Of a stretch of DNA of 64,000 bases, positions 10,075 to 20,274 are shown piece after piece; positions within the stretch are counted from its first letter, which is position 1, and each line of letters starts with the position of its first letter. The position numbers and the translations under genes were made by a program. The notes beneath the pieces are model-generated. The model searched no databases, had not been told where the DNA came from, and worked only from the letters and a program-made list of their open reading frames with translations. The stretch comes from an uncultured Lachnospiraceae bacterium (GTDB lineage Bacteria > Bacillota > Clostridia > Lachnospirales > Lachnospiraceae), in NCBI GenBank assembly GCA_946566685.1, contig CAMNXA010000002.1, positions 62,001 through 126,000 of the forward strand, given 5' to 3'.

Positions 10075-10707
10075 ATGAGCGTAAATGGAATTACCAGTAC
10101 AACCAGTACTTACGATCCTTATCAGACCACACAGCCCAGCACAAAGCCTGCGGAAGAGACAGGCGCAGCTTCCGGCTCTACATCTACAAAGGAAGAAAGC
10201 GGCGTTGTCTATGAGCCTTCAAAAGAAAACACTACAACTGCATCAAAGACATATACGCAGAATACTGAATTGGTAAACAAGCTGAAAGCTGATGCTGAGT
10301 CACACACCAAGCAGCTGCAAAACATCGTACAGCAGTTGATGACCAAGCAGGGTCAGACTTATAACAATGCCAATGATATGTGGCGTTTCCTTGCAAGCGG
10401 CAAGTTCGAAGTGGACGAGGCAACCAAACTTCAGGCACAAAAGGATATCGCTGAGGACGGTTACTGGGGTGTTAACCAGACTTCTGACAGAATCATTGAT
10501 TTTGCCAAGGCTCTGACAGGCGGCGATCCGAGTAAGATCGAAGAGATGCGCGATGCCTTCAAGAAGGGCTACAAACAGGCTGAGAAGACCTGGGGCGGCG
10601 AGCTGCCGGAAATCTCCAAAAAGACTTATGACGCAGTGATGGAGAAATTTGATAAGATGGCTGAGGAAGCAGGCCAGACTGTCAACACGGATACGACCAC
10701 CAATTAA
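10075..10707 (+). CDS. Hypothetical Ser/Thr-rich N-terminus protein, possible secreted or flagellum-associated
   Basis: 210 aa; RBS AAGGAGG upstream; low-complexity N-terminus then alpha-helical region; terminator follows. Confidence 0.7.
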   Translation: MSVNGITSTTSTYDPYQTTQPSTKPAEETGAASGSTSTKEESGVVYEPSKENTTTASKTYTQNTELVNKLKADAESHTKQLQNIVQQLMTKQGQTYNNANDMWRFLASGKFEVDEATKLQAQKDIAEDGYWGVNQTSDRIIDFAKALTGGDPSKIEEMRDAFKKGYKQAEKTWGGELPEISKKTYDAVMEKFDKMAEEAGQTVNTDTTTN

Positions 10708-10780
10708 TTTGCAATCAATCCACATTCCGCAGGCGTGCGTCCGCTTACTGACTGCGGAACTGAAACAAATAGCACCAGAA

Positions 10781-10814
10781 AGGAATCAGAGGCTTGTCTC
10801 TGGTTCCTTTTTTG
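10781..10814 (+). terminator. Rho-independent terminator
   Basis: AGGAATCAGAG gcttgt CTCTGGTTCCT then TTTTTT. Confidence 0.8.
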
Positions 10815-10880
10815 TGCCAAATCGGATATAATCAAAAATAGAAATAAAGACGCTGTACTCCAGCGCAGAAAGAGGTATCT

Positions 10881-12896
10881 ATGATAGAAAATGTAAAAAT
10901 AAAGAAAATCCCTTACGGCGGAGACTATAACCCGGAACAGTGGCCTGAGGAAACCTGGGAGGAGGACATGCGGCTTTTTAAACTGGCCCATATTGATATT
11001 GTCACCCTCAATGTTTTCAGCTGGGCTGCCCTACAGTCTGATGATGATACTTACCATTTCGAAAAGCTGGACAAGATCATGGAACTGGTGCACCGCCATG
11101 GTCTCAAAGTGTGTCTGGCTACCTCCACCGGTGCCCATCCGGCCTGGATGGCCAGAAAACACCCTGACATCCTGCGTGTGGAAAGCAACGGCATGAAGCG
11201 GAAATTTGGCGGCCGGCACAACTCCTGCCCCAACAGTCCGACTTATCAGAAATATGCCGCAGCACTGGCTGCCAGGCTGGCCGAGCGCTACAAAAGATAT
11301 GACAACATCGTCTCCTGGCATATCTCCAACGAATACGGCGGGGAATGTTACTGTGAAAACTGCGAGAAAAAGTTCCGGGAATGGCTGAAAAACAAATATA
11401 AGACCATCGAAGAAGTAAACCGTGTCTGGGATACTGCCTTCTGGGGACACACCTTCTATGATTTTGAGGATATTGTGGTTCCCAATCAACTCTCCGAGCA
11501 CTTTGAGAATGACCGTACCATGTTTCAGGGCATCTCTCTGGACTACAGACGTTTTAATTCGGAAAGCATCTTAAATGCCTACCGTCTGGAATATGACGCC
11601 ATCCATGCCATCACGCCGGACGTCCCCATCACCACCAACCTGATGGGAACCTATCAGCCCCTGGATTATCAGATGTGGGCCAGATACATGGATTTCGTCT
11701 CCTGGGACAATTATCCCGCCAACGACACCCCGCCGGAAGAGAGCGCTATGCGCCATGACCTGATGCGCGGCCTGAAGCAGGGCAAACCTTTCGCCCTGAT
11801 GGAGCAGACTCCCTCCGTGACCAACTGGCTGCCTTACAACATACTCAAACGGCCCGGCGTCATGCGGCTCTTAAGTTACCAGGCAGTAGCCCACGGCGCT
11901 GACACCGTGATGTTTTTCCAGATGAAAAGAAGCATTGGCGCCTGCGAAAAATACCACGGCGCTGTGATAGACCATGCGGGGCACGAAAACACCCGGGTCT
12001 TCCGGGAGATCAGTGAATTGGGCGCAGAACTTGATCAGCTGGGTTCTAAGACCCTGGGCGCAAGATGCGATGCCAGGGCGGCCATCGTCTTTGACTGGGA
12101 CAATTGGTGGGCCATCTCCTACTCTGCCGGCCCTTCTATCTACCTGGATTACTGCAAAGAAGTGCTGCGCTACTATAAGGCGCTAAATAACCTGAATATT
12201 CCCGTGGACATGATCAGTGTGGAGGACGACCTGTCCGCCTATTCCCTGGTGATCGCACCCGTACTCTATATGGTCAAGACCGGCTACGATGAGAAAATAC
12301 GCTCCTATGTGCAAAATGGCGGCCGCTTCCTGACCACCTTTTTCAGCGGCTATGTGGATGAACATGACCTGGTGACCATCGGCGGCTATCCCGGCAGACT
12401 GCGGGACATCCTGGGCATCTGGGTGGAAGAGGAGGATGCCCTGCCGGAGGATATGTGCAACAGCTTCACCTATCAGGGCAAAACCTACCCCGCCGCCATG
12501 CTCTGTGACCTGCTGCATCCGGAGGGCGCAGAAGTTCTCAGTACCTATGAAAAAGATTTCTACGCCGGTATGCCCGTATTGACGAAACATGCCTTCGGTA
12601 AGGGCTTCGGTTACTATGTGGCCACACAGTCAGACGAAGATTTTTATCGGGATTATCTGAGCGAAATCTGTGAAGAAGCCGGCATCCTGCCGATCATGGA
12701 TACACCGGATACCGTAGAAGTGACCAGAAGAGTCAACGAGGTGGGAACTTTTGTCTTTATACTCAATCACGGGGATGAAACTTATCATACCACGCTTCCT
12801 TTTGCGGGAACTGACCTTCTGTCGAATCAGACATATGCTGCCGGCGACAGAATATCTCTTGCCGGAAAAGATGTGAGCATACTACTACTTGCCTGA
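10881..12896 (+). CDS. Beta-galactosidase, glycoside hydrolase family 42
   Basis: YGGDYNPEQWPEETWEEDMRLFKLAHIDIVTLNVFSWA, SWHISNEYGGECYCENC, FALMEQTPSVTNW. Confidence 0.95.
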   Translation: MIENVKIKKIPYGGDYNPEQWPEETWEEDMRLFKLAHIDIVTLNVFSWAALQSDDDTYHFEKLDKIMELVHRHGLKVCLATSTGAHPAWMARKHPDILRVESNGMKRKFGGRHNSCPNSPTYQKYAAALAARLAERYKRYDNIVSWHISNEYGGECYCENCEKKFREWLKNKYKTIEEVNRVWDTAFWGHTFYDFEDIVVPNQLSEHFENDRTMFQGISLDYRRFNSESILNAYRLEYDAIHAITPDVPITTNLMGTYQPLDYQMWARYMDFVSWDNYPANDTPPEESAMRHDLMRGLKQGKPFALMEQTPSVTNWLPYNILKRPGVMRLLSYQAVAHGADTVMFFQMKRSIGACEKYHGAVIDHAGHENTRVFREISELGAELDQLGSKTLGARCDARAAIVFDWDNWWAISYSAGPSIYLDYCKEVLRYYKALNNLNIPVDMISVEDDLSAYSLVIAPVLYMVKTGYDEKIRSYVQNGGRFLTTFFSGYVDEHDLVTIGGYPGRLRDILGIWVEEEDALPEDMCNSFTYQGKTYPAAMLCDLLHPEGAEVLSTYEKDFYAGMPVLTKHAFGKGFGYYVATQSDEDFYRDYLSEICEEAGILPIMDTPDTVEVTRRVNEVGTFVFILNHGDETYHTTLPFAGTDLLSNQTYAAGDRISLAGKDVSILLLA

Positions 12897-13772
12897 AACG
12901 GGTTCTGGTGCCCGCTTCGCCACCACCACAAACCGTCCGTCCTGCACATGATAGGCACAGGTGGATAAGGTCAGGAAAGTATCCCCAAACTGCGCCTCTA
13001 CGCCCGTATCATAAAAGGAGAGTTCCTTGATATTGTTATAAAAATCATCGAACTCTTCCTGGGTGTCCGCCTCATAAAACTGATAGTATTTAAACACATC
13101 ATCCTCCGCATCGTAAACCTGCGACCGAAAGACTGCTACGATATCATAAGTGCGCTCCTCATAAAGCGTGTCAAAGCAGATTCTGGGATGCTCTTTATAA
13201 AAACTCTCCTTCTGGTACAGATCCAGATCCCCGAACATGGAACCATCTTTCATGTTATGGCCATAGACGATAAAGTTGGTTCCTGTGTCCACATTGGCTT
13301 GTTCTTTCACATAAAGGCATCCGTATTTACTGTCATTCCCATAAAAATCATGGTGCAGATAGTATTCGTTATCCGCATTTTGCAGGACAGGATAATCAAT
13401 CTTCATGCCCTCTATGGAAAGCCAGGCCACGAGATCGTTATTTTCCTGATATAAGTCCGTGTATTTGGCAAGCATAACAGGACTCGTGACACTTGTTGTC
13501 AGAACTTCTGCTGTCTGGGACATGGCAGACATTTCCACATTCTCCGTCCCTAGCATATCATGATTCTCCAGGACAGAGACGGCACCTGTTTCGGGCGCCT
13601 CCCCCTCCCTGGTAACATGTTCCACAGAAACTTCCGTCATCTTCCGCAGGTCTTCCTGCTGTGCCTTACTCTGCAATGATTCACGCCATGCCTGCCCGAT
13701 AGGGAGCAGACATGCCACGAATACGACAAGACAAAGAATCTTTATCATCTTCCTTAATCCGTTATTCTCCAT
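12885..13772 (-). CDS. Class B sortase
   Basis: LVAWLSIEGMKIDYPVLQ, NFIVYGHNMKDGSMFGDL, TLSTCAY catalytic Cys motif; N-terminal TM. Confidence 0.92.
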   Translation of the reverse strand: MENNGLRKMIKILCLVVFVACLLPIGQAWRESLQSKAQQEDLRKMTEVSVEHVTREGEAPETGAVSVLENHDMLGTENVEMSAMSQTAEVLTTSVTSPVMLAKYTDLYQENNDLVAWLSIEGMKIDYPVLQNADNEYYLHHDFYGNDSKYGCLYVKEQANVDTGTNFIVYGHNMKDGSMFGDLDLYQKESFYKEHPRICFDTLYEERTYDIVAVFRSQVYDAEDDVFKYYQFYEADTQEEFDDFYNNIKELSFYDTGVEAQFGDTFLTLSTCAYHVQDGRFVVVAKRAPEPVSGK

Positions 13773-13854
13773 AAACCTTTTTCCATTCCACAGATTTACT
13801 TTTTACGATATAGAAATCCCCGCATATCCAAAGCCGCGAGGCGAATTACCTATT

Positions 13855-15459
13855 TTACAGCAGGCTGTCAAGCACTCCCTGAATCCCCTGCTCCTCATAA
13901 AGTGTCTTATAAACCGCCACCTCGCCCTGGATCAGTTCATCGATCACCTGCATTCCCAGAAGTTCCACCGGCGCCTTGTCATCCGTCATGATACGCCCTC
14001 CTGCCTGATAAACGGTCAGATTATCCGCCACTGCTCCCATCATCGCATAGAGCCCCTCATCTGTAATCTCCTCCCTGTGCACCCGCAGATTTTCCAGCAT
14101 CTGTGGATTATTGGAAGCAAACAGTTCCCTGTTGGTAGAACCCTTTACATCCACCGTATAAACTTCACCAAATACACTGCTGATGGTATCCGCCAGATAA
14201 GCATTGATGCTGTCCTCGCCGCTCCCCCGCATATTCATATTGACCACCATCACACCATCTTCTGAAAGGTGCTCCTTCACCAGGGTAAAAAACTCTTCTG
14301 AGGACATCTGAAAAGGAATGGTGATATCCTGATAGGCATCCACCATGATCACATCATAATTGTCCTCGATCGCGTTCAGAAAGGCCCGTCCATCGTAAGT
14401 GGTAACCTTCACCTCCTCCGGCAGTTCAAAATATTTTCTTGCCAGATCAGTGATCTTCTCATCAATCTCCACACCCTCCACCAGCATATCTCCATAATAT
14501 TTGCGGCACTGGTTGGCGTAAGTGCCGGTTCCCATACCAAGAATCAGGGTATTGCAGTCCGCCGGATCCTCCTGGCCGGTCATCAGAGGCGCCGCCATGG
14601 CATAATCATAATACATACCGGTAAGCCCTTCCCCTTTCATAAGAATAGACTGCACACCAAACAAAACATTTGTCGATAATATGACACTCCTGTCGTTTTC
14701 TTTTACTTGCAGATAGTTATAGACGGACTCTCCCTCATAGGTCAGGTCATTTTCCCAGAAAGCAAAACTGTTGGAGGTGCCAAAGAAACAACACAGGATA
14801 AAAAGCACAGCCGTGGCCACGCATTTACGCAGTCCCTTTTTCATGCTGATAAAATAGATCAGGCTTAAGACAAACAATATCCCCGCAAAAATAAGAAAGG
14901 TAATGGAAGTACCCACTGCCGGAATGGAGATAAAAGTAGGTACAAAAGTACCGATGATACTGCCGATGGTATTAAATGCACCCAGCGTTCCCACTATCCT
15001 GCCGCTGTCATCCAGGCTGTCCACAGAGTACTTGGCTAAGGATGGCGTTACCGTTCCCAGTAAAAAGAGCGGAAATACGAAGATTACCATACAGGCTGCA
15101 AACGCCGCCCAGATTAAGAAGTTCGTATCGACCGCAAAAATTAGAAGCGCCGAGATTCCCAGCACAATATATTTCCCCACTACCGGAATGGCTGCGATCC
15201 AGACCGCCGCAATCAGAATCCGCCCATAGAGCTTGTCCGGATTGGGGTTCTTATCTGCACTCCGGCCGCCGTAAATGTTGCCAAGGGCCATGGCAATCAT
15301 GATCGTACCGATGATAATTGTCCACACAATCTGCGATGAACTGAAATAGGGAGCCAAAAGCCTGCTGGCGCCCAGTTCCACTGCCATGACGGACATGCCC
15401 GCAAAAAATTCTGTCAGATATAAGAAAACTTTATTTTTTAATATGGAAGAACCGTTCAT
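13855..15459 (-). CDS. Fused MFS-type transmembrane / spermidine synthase-like protein
   Basis: Multi-TM N-half and C-terminal methyltransferase-fold NTLILGMGTGTYANQCRKYYGDMLVEGVEIDEKI...YDVIMVDAYQDITIPFQMSSEEFF. Confidence 0.88.
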   Translation of the reverse strand: MNGSSILKNKVFLYLTEFFAGMSVMAVELGASRLLAPYFSSSQIVWTIIIGTIMIAMALGNIYGGRSADKNPNPDKLYGRILIAAVWIAAIPVVGKYIVLGISALLIFAVDTNFLIWAAFAACMVIFVFPLFLLGTVTPSLAKYSVDSLDDSGRIVGTLGAFNTIGSIIGTFVPTFISIPAVGTSITFLIFAGILFVLSLIYFISMKKGLRKCVATAVLFILCCFFGTSNSFAFWENDLTYEGESVYNYLQVKENDRSVILSTNVLFGVQSILMKGEGLTGMYYDYAMAAPLMTGQEDPADCNTLILGMGTGTYANQCRKYYGDMLVEGVEIDEKITDLARKYFELPEEVKVTTYDGRAFLNAIEDNYDVIMVDAYQDITIPFQMSSEEFFTLVKEHLSEDGVMVVNMNMRGSGEDSINAYLADTISSVFGEVYTVDVKGSTNRELFASNNPQMLENLRVHREEITDEGLYAMMGAVADNLTVYQAGGRIMTDDKAPVELLGMQVIDELIQGEVAVYKTLYEEQGIQGVLDSLL

Positions 15460-15554
15460 CCCTCTCTCCTCCGAAGCAGTTTTATTATCCAGTATACACC
15501 CCGCTCCAATCCGGCGCAATTCCCAACAGATTAAATTTTCCTATACACTGAAAA

Positions 15555-15590
15555 ATGACAGCACTTTTTCCTTGCGGCAAAAATGCTGTC
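15555..15590 (-). terminator. Putative terminator downstream of the sipL-like gene
   Basis: GACAGCATTTTT / AAAAAGTGCTGTC inverted repeat followed by ATTTTTC on the minus strand. Confidence 0.55.
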
Positions 15591-15665
15591 CTGCTTTTTC
15601 TTGCTAGACCGACAATGTATTATATCCATTTCTCCAATGCTGTAATCCTACGCAATGCCCGGAAT

Positions 15666-17222
15666 CTAAATCCCGCCCTTCACCACCAGGATCCTGTCCC
15701 CGGCATTGATCTCCTCGGTAGGTAATTCATTTACTTCCTTAAGCTGCGCCACCGGTACATAATAACGCTTACCGATATCCCACAGGGTATCTCCCGGACC
15801 CGCGATATAGATGACCATTCCCGGCAGTTCGCTCAGTTTGTTCAGATCCAGATCTTCCACCTTGATATCTGTCACCAGATTATGTGTCTTCTGGGCAAAT
15901 ACAATGACTTTAAACTGCAAAGCCGCCTTCACATCCAGTTCATCACTGTCGAGCATGGTCACCGTCAGCTGCTCGATACTGGAATGCAGCTTATAAATAC
16001 AGTCAGCCGTGATATTATCCACCTCGATCACATACTGAAACGGCAGGTCATTCTTTGTGGAATAAATCGTCTTGGCACCTCCTGCACTCAGATACAGCGT
16101 AGTCACGATCAAAGTGCCGGTAACGGCAATGCCATTCTCCACAATCGTCCTCTCATCAATGCGGATTTCCCCTTCGGAATGGATCAACTGATACATGGGC
16201 ATTTCTGAATTTTGAATCCTGACATGATCAGCTATCTTACACTTTCCAACGCCTGCCAGCAAAAGACTCTTGAGCGGCACCTGTGTTGACAACGCCCCAA
16301 TCTCTTTATCCACACCGTAAACATCCGAAAGTACCTCCAGATTTTCCTCTTCATATAAATGAATATCCAGATCCAGCACCGGTTCCACGCAGAAGACTCT
16401 CTCCTCCCCATCAAAATCCGGCCGTACTTCCACATTGCACTGTCCCAGACTGTACTGGATATCCGGTATCATATTTTCACGACAACCGTGACATTCAATG
16501 ATGCCGCTGAAAGGCACTGTGTTCTCATACCACAAAGTCCTGTCATTATCTCCTTCTCCCTCATACAGGAAAAAGGCCTTCATCTCTCCCTGAATGGATA
16601 TCTTTTCATCCAGTGCCTTAAATTCCACATGGTCAAAGCAGATATGATGCCATATCGTCTGAAAGACATTGGGCAGGTTCCCGGTCAATTCCATCTCCTC
16701 TTTCAGGCGGAAGATATCTTTCTTATGTAATACCAGTTCCACCACCGGATAAATGCATTTGCGGTACTCCACCGGTTCCTCATGATAGAGGTCTACGGCG
16801 GCTTCACACTCCACCTGCTCCTCTTTCTCAAGCACAAAGGACACCACTGCCTGCACACTCAGCTTCCGGGAATTGATAAGTCCCACCGTCAAATCCTCAA
16901 TGGTCCACTCTGCCAGGATCGTATCCCCGTTACAGACGCCTTCCATGTTCACTTTTTCCTCAAAGGGAATCATTGCCTCCATGCTGGCGCACATCCCCTC
17001 CATGTCCGTCAGATACAGTATGGACACCACCAGCTTGCCTTTCAGATTCACCACATTTTCACAGGCGCGGACCTCCTCCATAATAATCTCTCCCTTACTG
17101 CTCAGAAGATAATTCGCGTCCGGTTTGTTATCTGAAATATTCACATCTTCTTCCAATACCATCTGGGTGCCGGCCTTTCCACCAATCCGGTCCATATGTA
17201 TTTTCTTCTTCACTAATTCCAC
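15666..17222 (-). CDS. sipL: DUF3794 (SPOCS)/LysM protein, SipL-like spore envelope protein
   Basis: N-terminal SPOCS repeats and C-terminal LysM IYIAGPGDTLWDIGKRYYVPVAQLKEVNELPTEEINAGDRILVV. Confidence 0.85.
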   Translation of the reverse strand: MELVKKKIHMDRIGGKAGTQMVLEEDVNISDNKPDANYLLSSKGEIIMEEVRACENVVNLKGKLVVSILYLTDMEGMCASMEAMIPFEEKVNMEGVCNGDTILAEWTIEDLTVGLINSRKLSVQAVVSFVLEKEEQVECEAAVDLYHEEPVEYRKCIYPVVELVLHKKDIFRLKEEMELTGNLPNVFQTIWHHICFDHVEFKALDEKISIQGEMKAFFLYEGEGDNDRTLWYENTVPFSGIIECHGCRENMIPDIQYSLGQCNVEVRPDFDGEERVFCVEPVLDLDIHLYEEENLEVLSDVYGVDKEIGALSTQVPLKSLLLAGVGKCKIADHVRIQNSEMPMYQLIHSEGEIRIDERTIVENGIAVTGTLIVTTLYLSAGGAKTIYSTKNDLPFQYVIEVDNITADCIYKLHSSIEQLTVTMLDSDELDVKAALQFKVIVFAQKTHNLVTDIKVEDLDLNKLSELPGMVIYIAGPGDTLWDIGKRYYVPVAQLKEVNELPTEEINAGDRILVVKGGI

Positions 17223-17425
17223 AAGAAAACCTCCATGCGTATACTTGCTATAAGTCTATGCGGCAGGGGGGATGGATATGCCCAGGAAATTCTTTTCCCA
17301 TTTGGATCAGGAAACAGCCATTTATGACACTTATTCAATCTTATAGACATGTTTGCGTCATGGAAAACAAATCTTTTGCCGAAATAGTAATATAATTATG
17401 CACAAATCCGCAAAATACCACTCGA

Positions 17426-18157
17426 ATGGAGGAATCCGCCATGTTATCCATCGCAGTCTGTGATGATATCGTATTAGAATGCTCACAACTGGCCAGACAG
17501 ATCCGGCAAATTGCCAGCCAGGCAGGATGCGAAATCATACTCCGGGAATTTTATACCGGCAGAGAACTCCTGCAATCTGCTGAAACCTTTGACCTCCTTT
17601 TTCTGGACATTAAAATGCCCGGCTTGGACGGCATGGAACTGGCCCGTCTGCTGCGGCGCAGGGAAGAGACCTGTCTGTTAATCTTTGTCACCGCTGTCTG
17701 TGAATATGTCTTTGAAGCCTATGATGTAGAGGCTTTTGCCTATCTTGTGAAACCCGTCACGGACGAACAGCTTACGAGAGTCATCACCCGCAGCGTTGAA
17801 AAGCTGCGCAAAGAGTCCACAGAATCCCTCCTGGTCTCTGCGCATCGCCTTATCAGAAAAGTCCCCTTAAAAGACATTGTATATATGGAAGCCCTCGGAA
17901 GGCTCCTTATCATCCATACCCGGCAGGATGTGATCGAGACCTATGCGCAGATCGGCCAGATGGAAAAGCGGCTTGAGGGCAAAAACTTTTTCCGATGCCA
18001 CAAAGGCTATCTGGTCAATCTAAAATTTGTAGATACCTATGATAAGACGCAGATCTACCTGGAAACAAAAGATACAATCCTATTAGCCAAGCGCCGCTAT
18101 GAAGATTTTACCAGGGCATTGATGCATTACCTGAAAAAGGAAGGAGGCCTCGCATGA
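17426..18157 (+). CDS. LytTR-family response regulator (AgrA/VirR type)
   Basis: Receiver domain FDLLFLDIKMPGLDGMELARLLRR and LytTR domain KVPLKDIVYMEALGRLLIIHT...FFRCHKGYLVNLKFV. Confidence 0.93.
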   Translation: MEESAMLSIAVCDDIVLECSQLARQIRQIASQAGCEIILREFYTGRELLQSAETFDLLFLDIKMPGLDGMELARLLRRREETCLLIFVTAVCEYVFEAYDVEAFAYLVKPVTDEQLTRVITRSVEKLRKESTESLLVSAHRLIRKVPLKDIVYMEALGRLLIIHTRQDVIETYAQIGQMEKRLEGKNFFRCHKGYLVNLKFVDTYDKTQIYLETKDTILLAKRRYEDFTRALMHYLKKEGGLA

Positions 18158-19488
18158 CATTCCAGATGATTACAGACGGCATCGGACTATGCCTTCAGGC
18201 AGGCATAATTTACCGGTTGCAGACAAACTTCTTTTCCCCGCGAAGAAACAAATACCCTGGCTTTGTATTCTGCGCACTGCTCTATCTGATGATCAGCTTC
18301 ACTGCCTCTTATATCTTTAGCCGGCAGGGCTTTTATATTCTCTACAGTATCCTGCGGCAGGGTTCCCTGATGCTGCTTATGACCCTGTTCTTCCAGGGCG
18401 GTCTGTGGCACAGGGCAGCTCTGGCGGCTATCCTATGCGTTTCCTCGGAGTTTACCACTAACGCCCTGGGAGAACTGCTATCTCTCATCAGTATGCCCCT
18501 TCCAGTACAACAACCGATATATTCCAGTTTCCTGGGCAGCTTTTCCTATCTCCTCACGGCCGTAATGCTATGGTTTATTTTCCGGCATATGAAACTGCGC
18601 CCGGATATTTTTTCCCAACAGATCTGCCGGTTTCTATTCTTTGTTATGTGCGGCCTGATTCTATTGACTGATACAGTCTATCACGGCATCACACACGGTG
18701 TGATCATGATCTCCCATACCGACTGGCCGGAGGTCTTCAATCCCTATACCAGCGAAGTTTTAACCCATATACAATGTATCATCCTGGCGCTTTTAAGCCT
18801 TTCCATGGCCTTAAGCCTGCCCGCCTCCCTGAACCAGATCATGCAGCAGGCCCTGTCGGAGCAGATGCAGCGTACCCAGATTGCCCATTACCAGACCCTT
18901 TTAGAAGAACATCATCGGCAGACGAATCTCCGCCACGACCTGAAAAACCACCTGCTTGTCCTGGAGCGCCTGACAGAGCAGGGTGAACTGGACAAAATAA
19001 GTGGGTATCTCAAATCCATGTACCAGGAAACATACAAAGCCACCGGAAATATCCATACCGGCAGCCTGACTGCGGACGCCCTCATCGACATCAAAGAACA
19101 GGCCGCTCTGGCAGAGAACATCTCTTTTACCTGTGAACTGCAATTTCCGAAACAACTGCCCTTGCAGGACTTTGACCTGTGTATCGTGTTGGGCAATCTG
19201 CTGGATAACGCCATTCAGGCTGCGGCCGGCGTGCCAGATGGACAGGAGCGCCTTATCATCCTGCAAGGCAGAACGGTAAAGCGGACTCTTCTGTTGGAAA
19301 TCAAAAATACTGTGGCGAATGAATCCGGTCTTTTGCAGTTCGGAACAGAACAATATGGAACTGGCCTGCACAACGTAAAGAACATCATAGAGAAATACAA
19401 TGGCAGGATGGATATCTCTGTGGAAAATTCCCTGTTCTGTGTGTCGGTCCTGTTACCGACCGTATATAACACCATATCAGCCACTTAA
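18154..19488 (+). CDS. GHKL-domain sensor histidine kinase (AgrC-like)
   Basis: Multi-TM N-terminus; LRHDLKNHLLVLERL, VLGNLLDNAIQAA; ATGA overlap with the preceding regulator. Confidence 0.9.
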   Translation: MTFQMITDGIGLCLQAGIIYRLQTNFFSPRRNKYPGFVFCALLYLMISFTASYIFSRQGFYILYSILRQGSLMLLMTLFFQGGLWHRAALAAILCVSSEFTTNALGELLSLISMPLPVQQPIYSSFLGSFSYLLTAVMLWFIFRHMKLRPDIFSQQICRFLFFVMCGLILLTDTVYHGITHGVIMISHTDWPEVFNPYTSEVLTHIQCIILALLSLSMALSLPASLNQIMQQALSEQMQRTQIAHYQTLLEEHHRQTNLRHDLKNHLLVLERLTEQGELDKISGYLKSMYQETYKATGNIHTGSLTADALIDIKEQAALAENISFTCELQFPKQLPLQDFDLCIVLGNLLDNAIQAAAGVPDGQERLIILQGRTVKRTLLLEIKNTVANESGLLQFGTEQYGTGLHNVKNIIEKYNGRMDISVENSLFCVSVLLPTVYNTISAT

Positions 19489-19620
19489 TACATCTTGCCA
19501 ATGTATCCTTCGTTCTTGCCGAAAACCTATATAAGACAACTTTCTTTGGGAAAGTCTACAATCTTTCTCACGATACCAGATTTTCTGACTGCAAACAACA
19601 TTACAAAAAGGAGGCACACT

Positions 19621-20229
19621 ATGAAAGCAGGAACAATGGAAGGTTTGATCGGCGCAGGCATCAACATGAAATTAATGGATACTCCCATGCGCGTCTATAA
19701 AGAGGCAAGGCGGAAAGGGGATCTTGGCGCTATGGAACGCGCGATGGGATATGCCACGGAATTTCAGGATACTGCTTACGAATATAAAGAAAAAGCCGAA
19801 AAGGAATTGCGTAAGGAAATGCAGGAAAACAGGGAAGAACAGCAGCGTGAACGGGAAGAGACCCTGGAAGAATGCAGGGAAGCTGCGAAGGAAACACAGA
19901 AAGAGACTGCGGAAAAATTGGCTGAGAAATCCGCTGAGAAAAAACCGATTGAAAAGACTGACGGGATATATGATGGAAGTGATGCCACCTCAGAAAATAC
20001 CAAGACACTACAGACAGACCGACTAACCATCAGTGAGGAAGGTCATAAACTCCTGCAAAGCAACCGTCCGGCGCCCGACACCAGATTACCTGACTTAGAC
20101 ACACCCAATATAGAGGCACCTGATATTCCCTCAAATACGGACAGCAAATCGGAAGTAAAATTTTATTCCAGCGCAGGCACAACTGTGGAAGCACCGCCTG
20201 TGGGAAGGAATGTGTCGGTAAATGTGTAA
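19621..20229 (+). CDS. Hypothetical highly charged coiled-coil protein
   Basis: RBS AAAGGAGG; ATG at 19621; Glu/Lys/Arg-rich coiled coil then Pro-rich tail; ORF track start at 19495 is upstream of the RBS. Confidence 0.7.
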   Translation: MKAGTMEGLIGAGINMKLMDTPMRVYKEARRKGDLGAMERAMGYATEFQDTAYEYKEKAEKELRKEMQENREEQQREREETLEECREAAKETQKETAEKLAEKSAEKKPIEKTDGIYDGSDATSENTKTLQTDRLTISEEGHKLLQSNRPAPDTRLPDLDTPNIEAPDIPSNTDSKSEVKFYSSAGTTVEAPPVGRNVSVNV

Positions 20230-20240
20230 CCCTGTTAAAA

Positions 20241-20274
20241 CTGATTGGGGCGTCTATTCCACCGCCCCAATCAG
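20241..20274 (-). terminator. Perfect 12-bp-stem hairpin overlapping the pyrD stop codon
   Basis: CTGATTGGGGCG ... CGCCCCAATCAG, followed by TTTT on the minus strand. Confidence 0.7.

Noticed and set aside
13855-15459. MFS/spermidine synthase fusion as a novel architecture
   Set aside because: Fused membrane/spermidine-synthase-like proteins are common in bacteria; annotated but not flagged as novel.
17426-19488. Complete agr quorum-sensing locus
   Set aside because: No AgrB-like protease or AgrD-like peptide ORF found in the flanking sequence.
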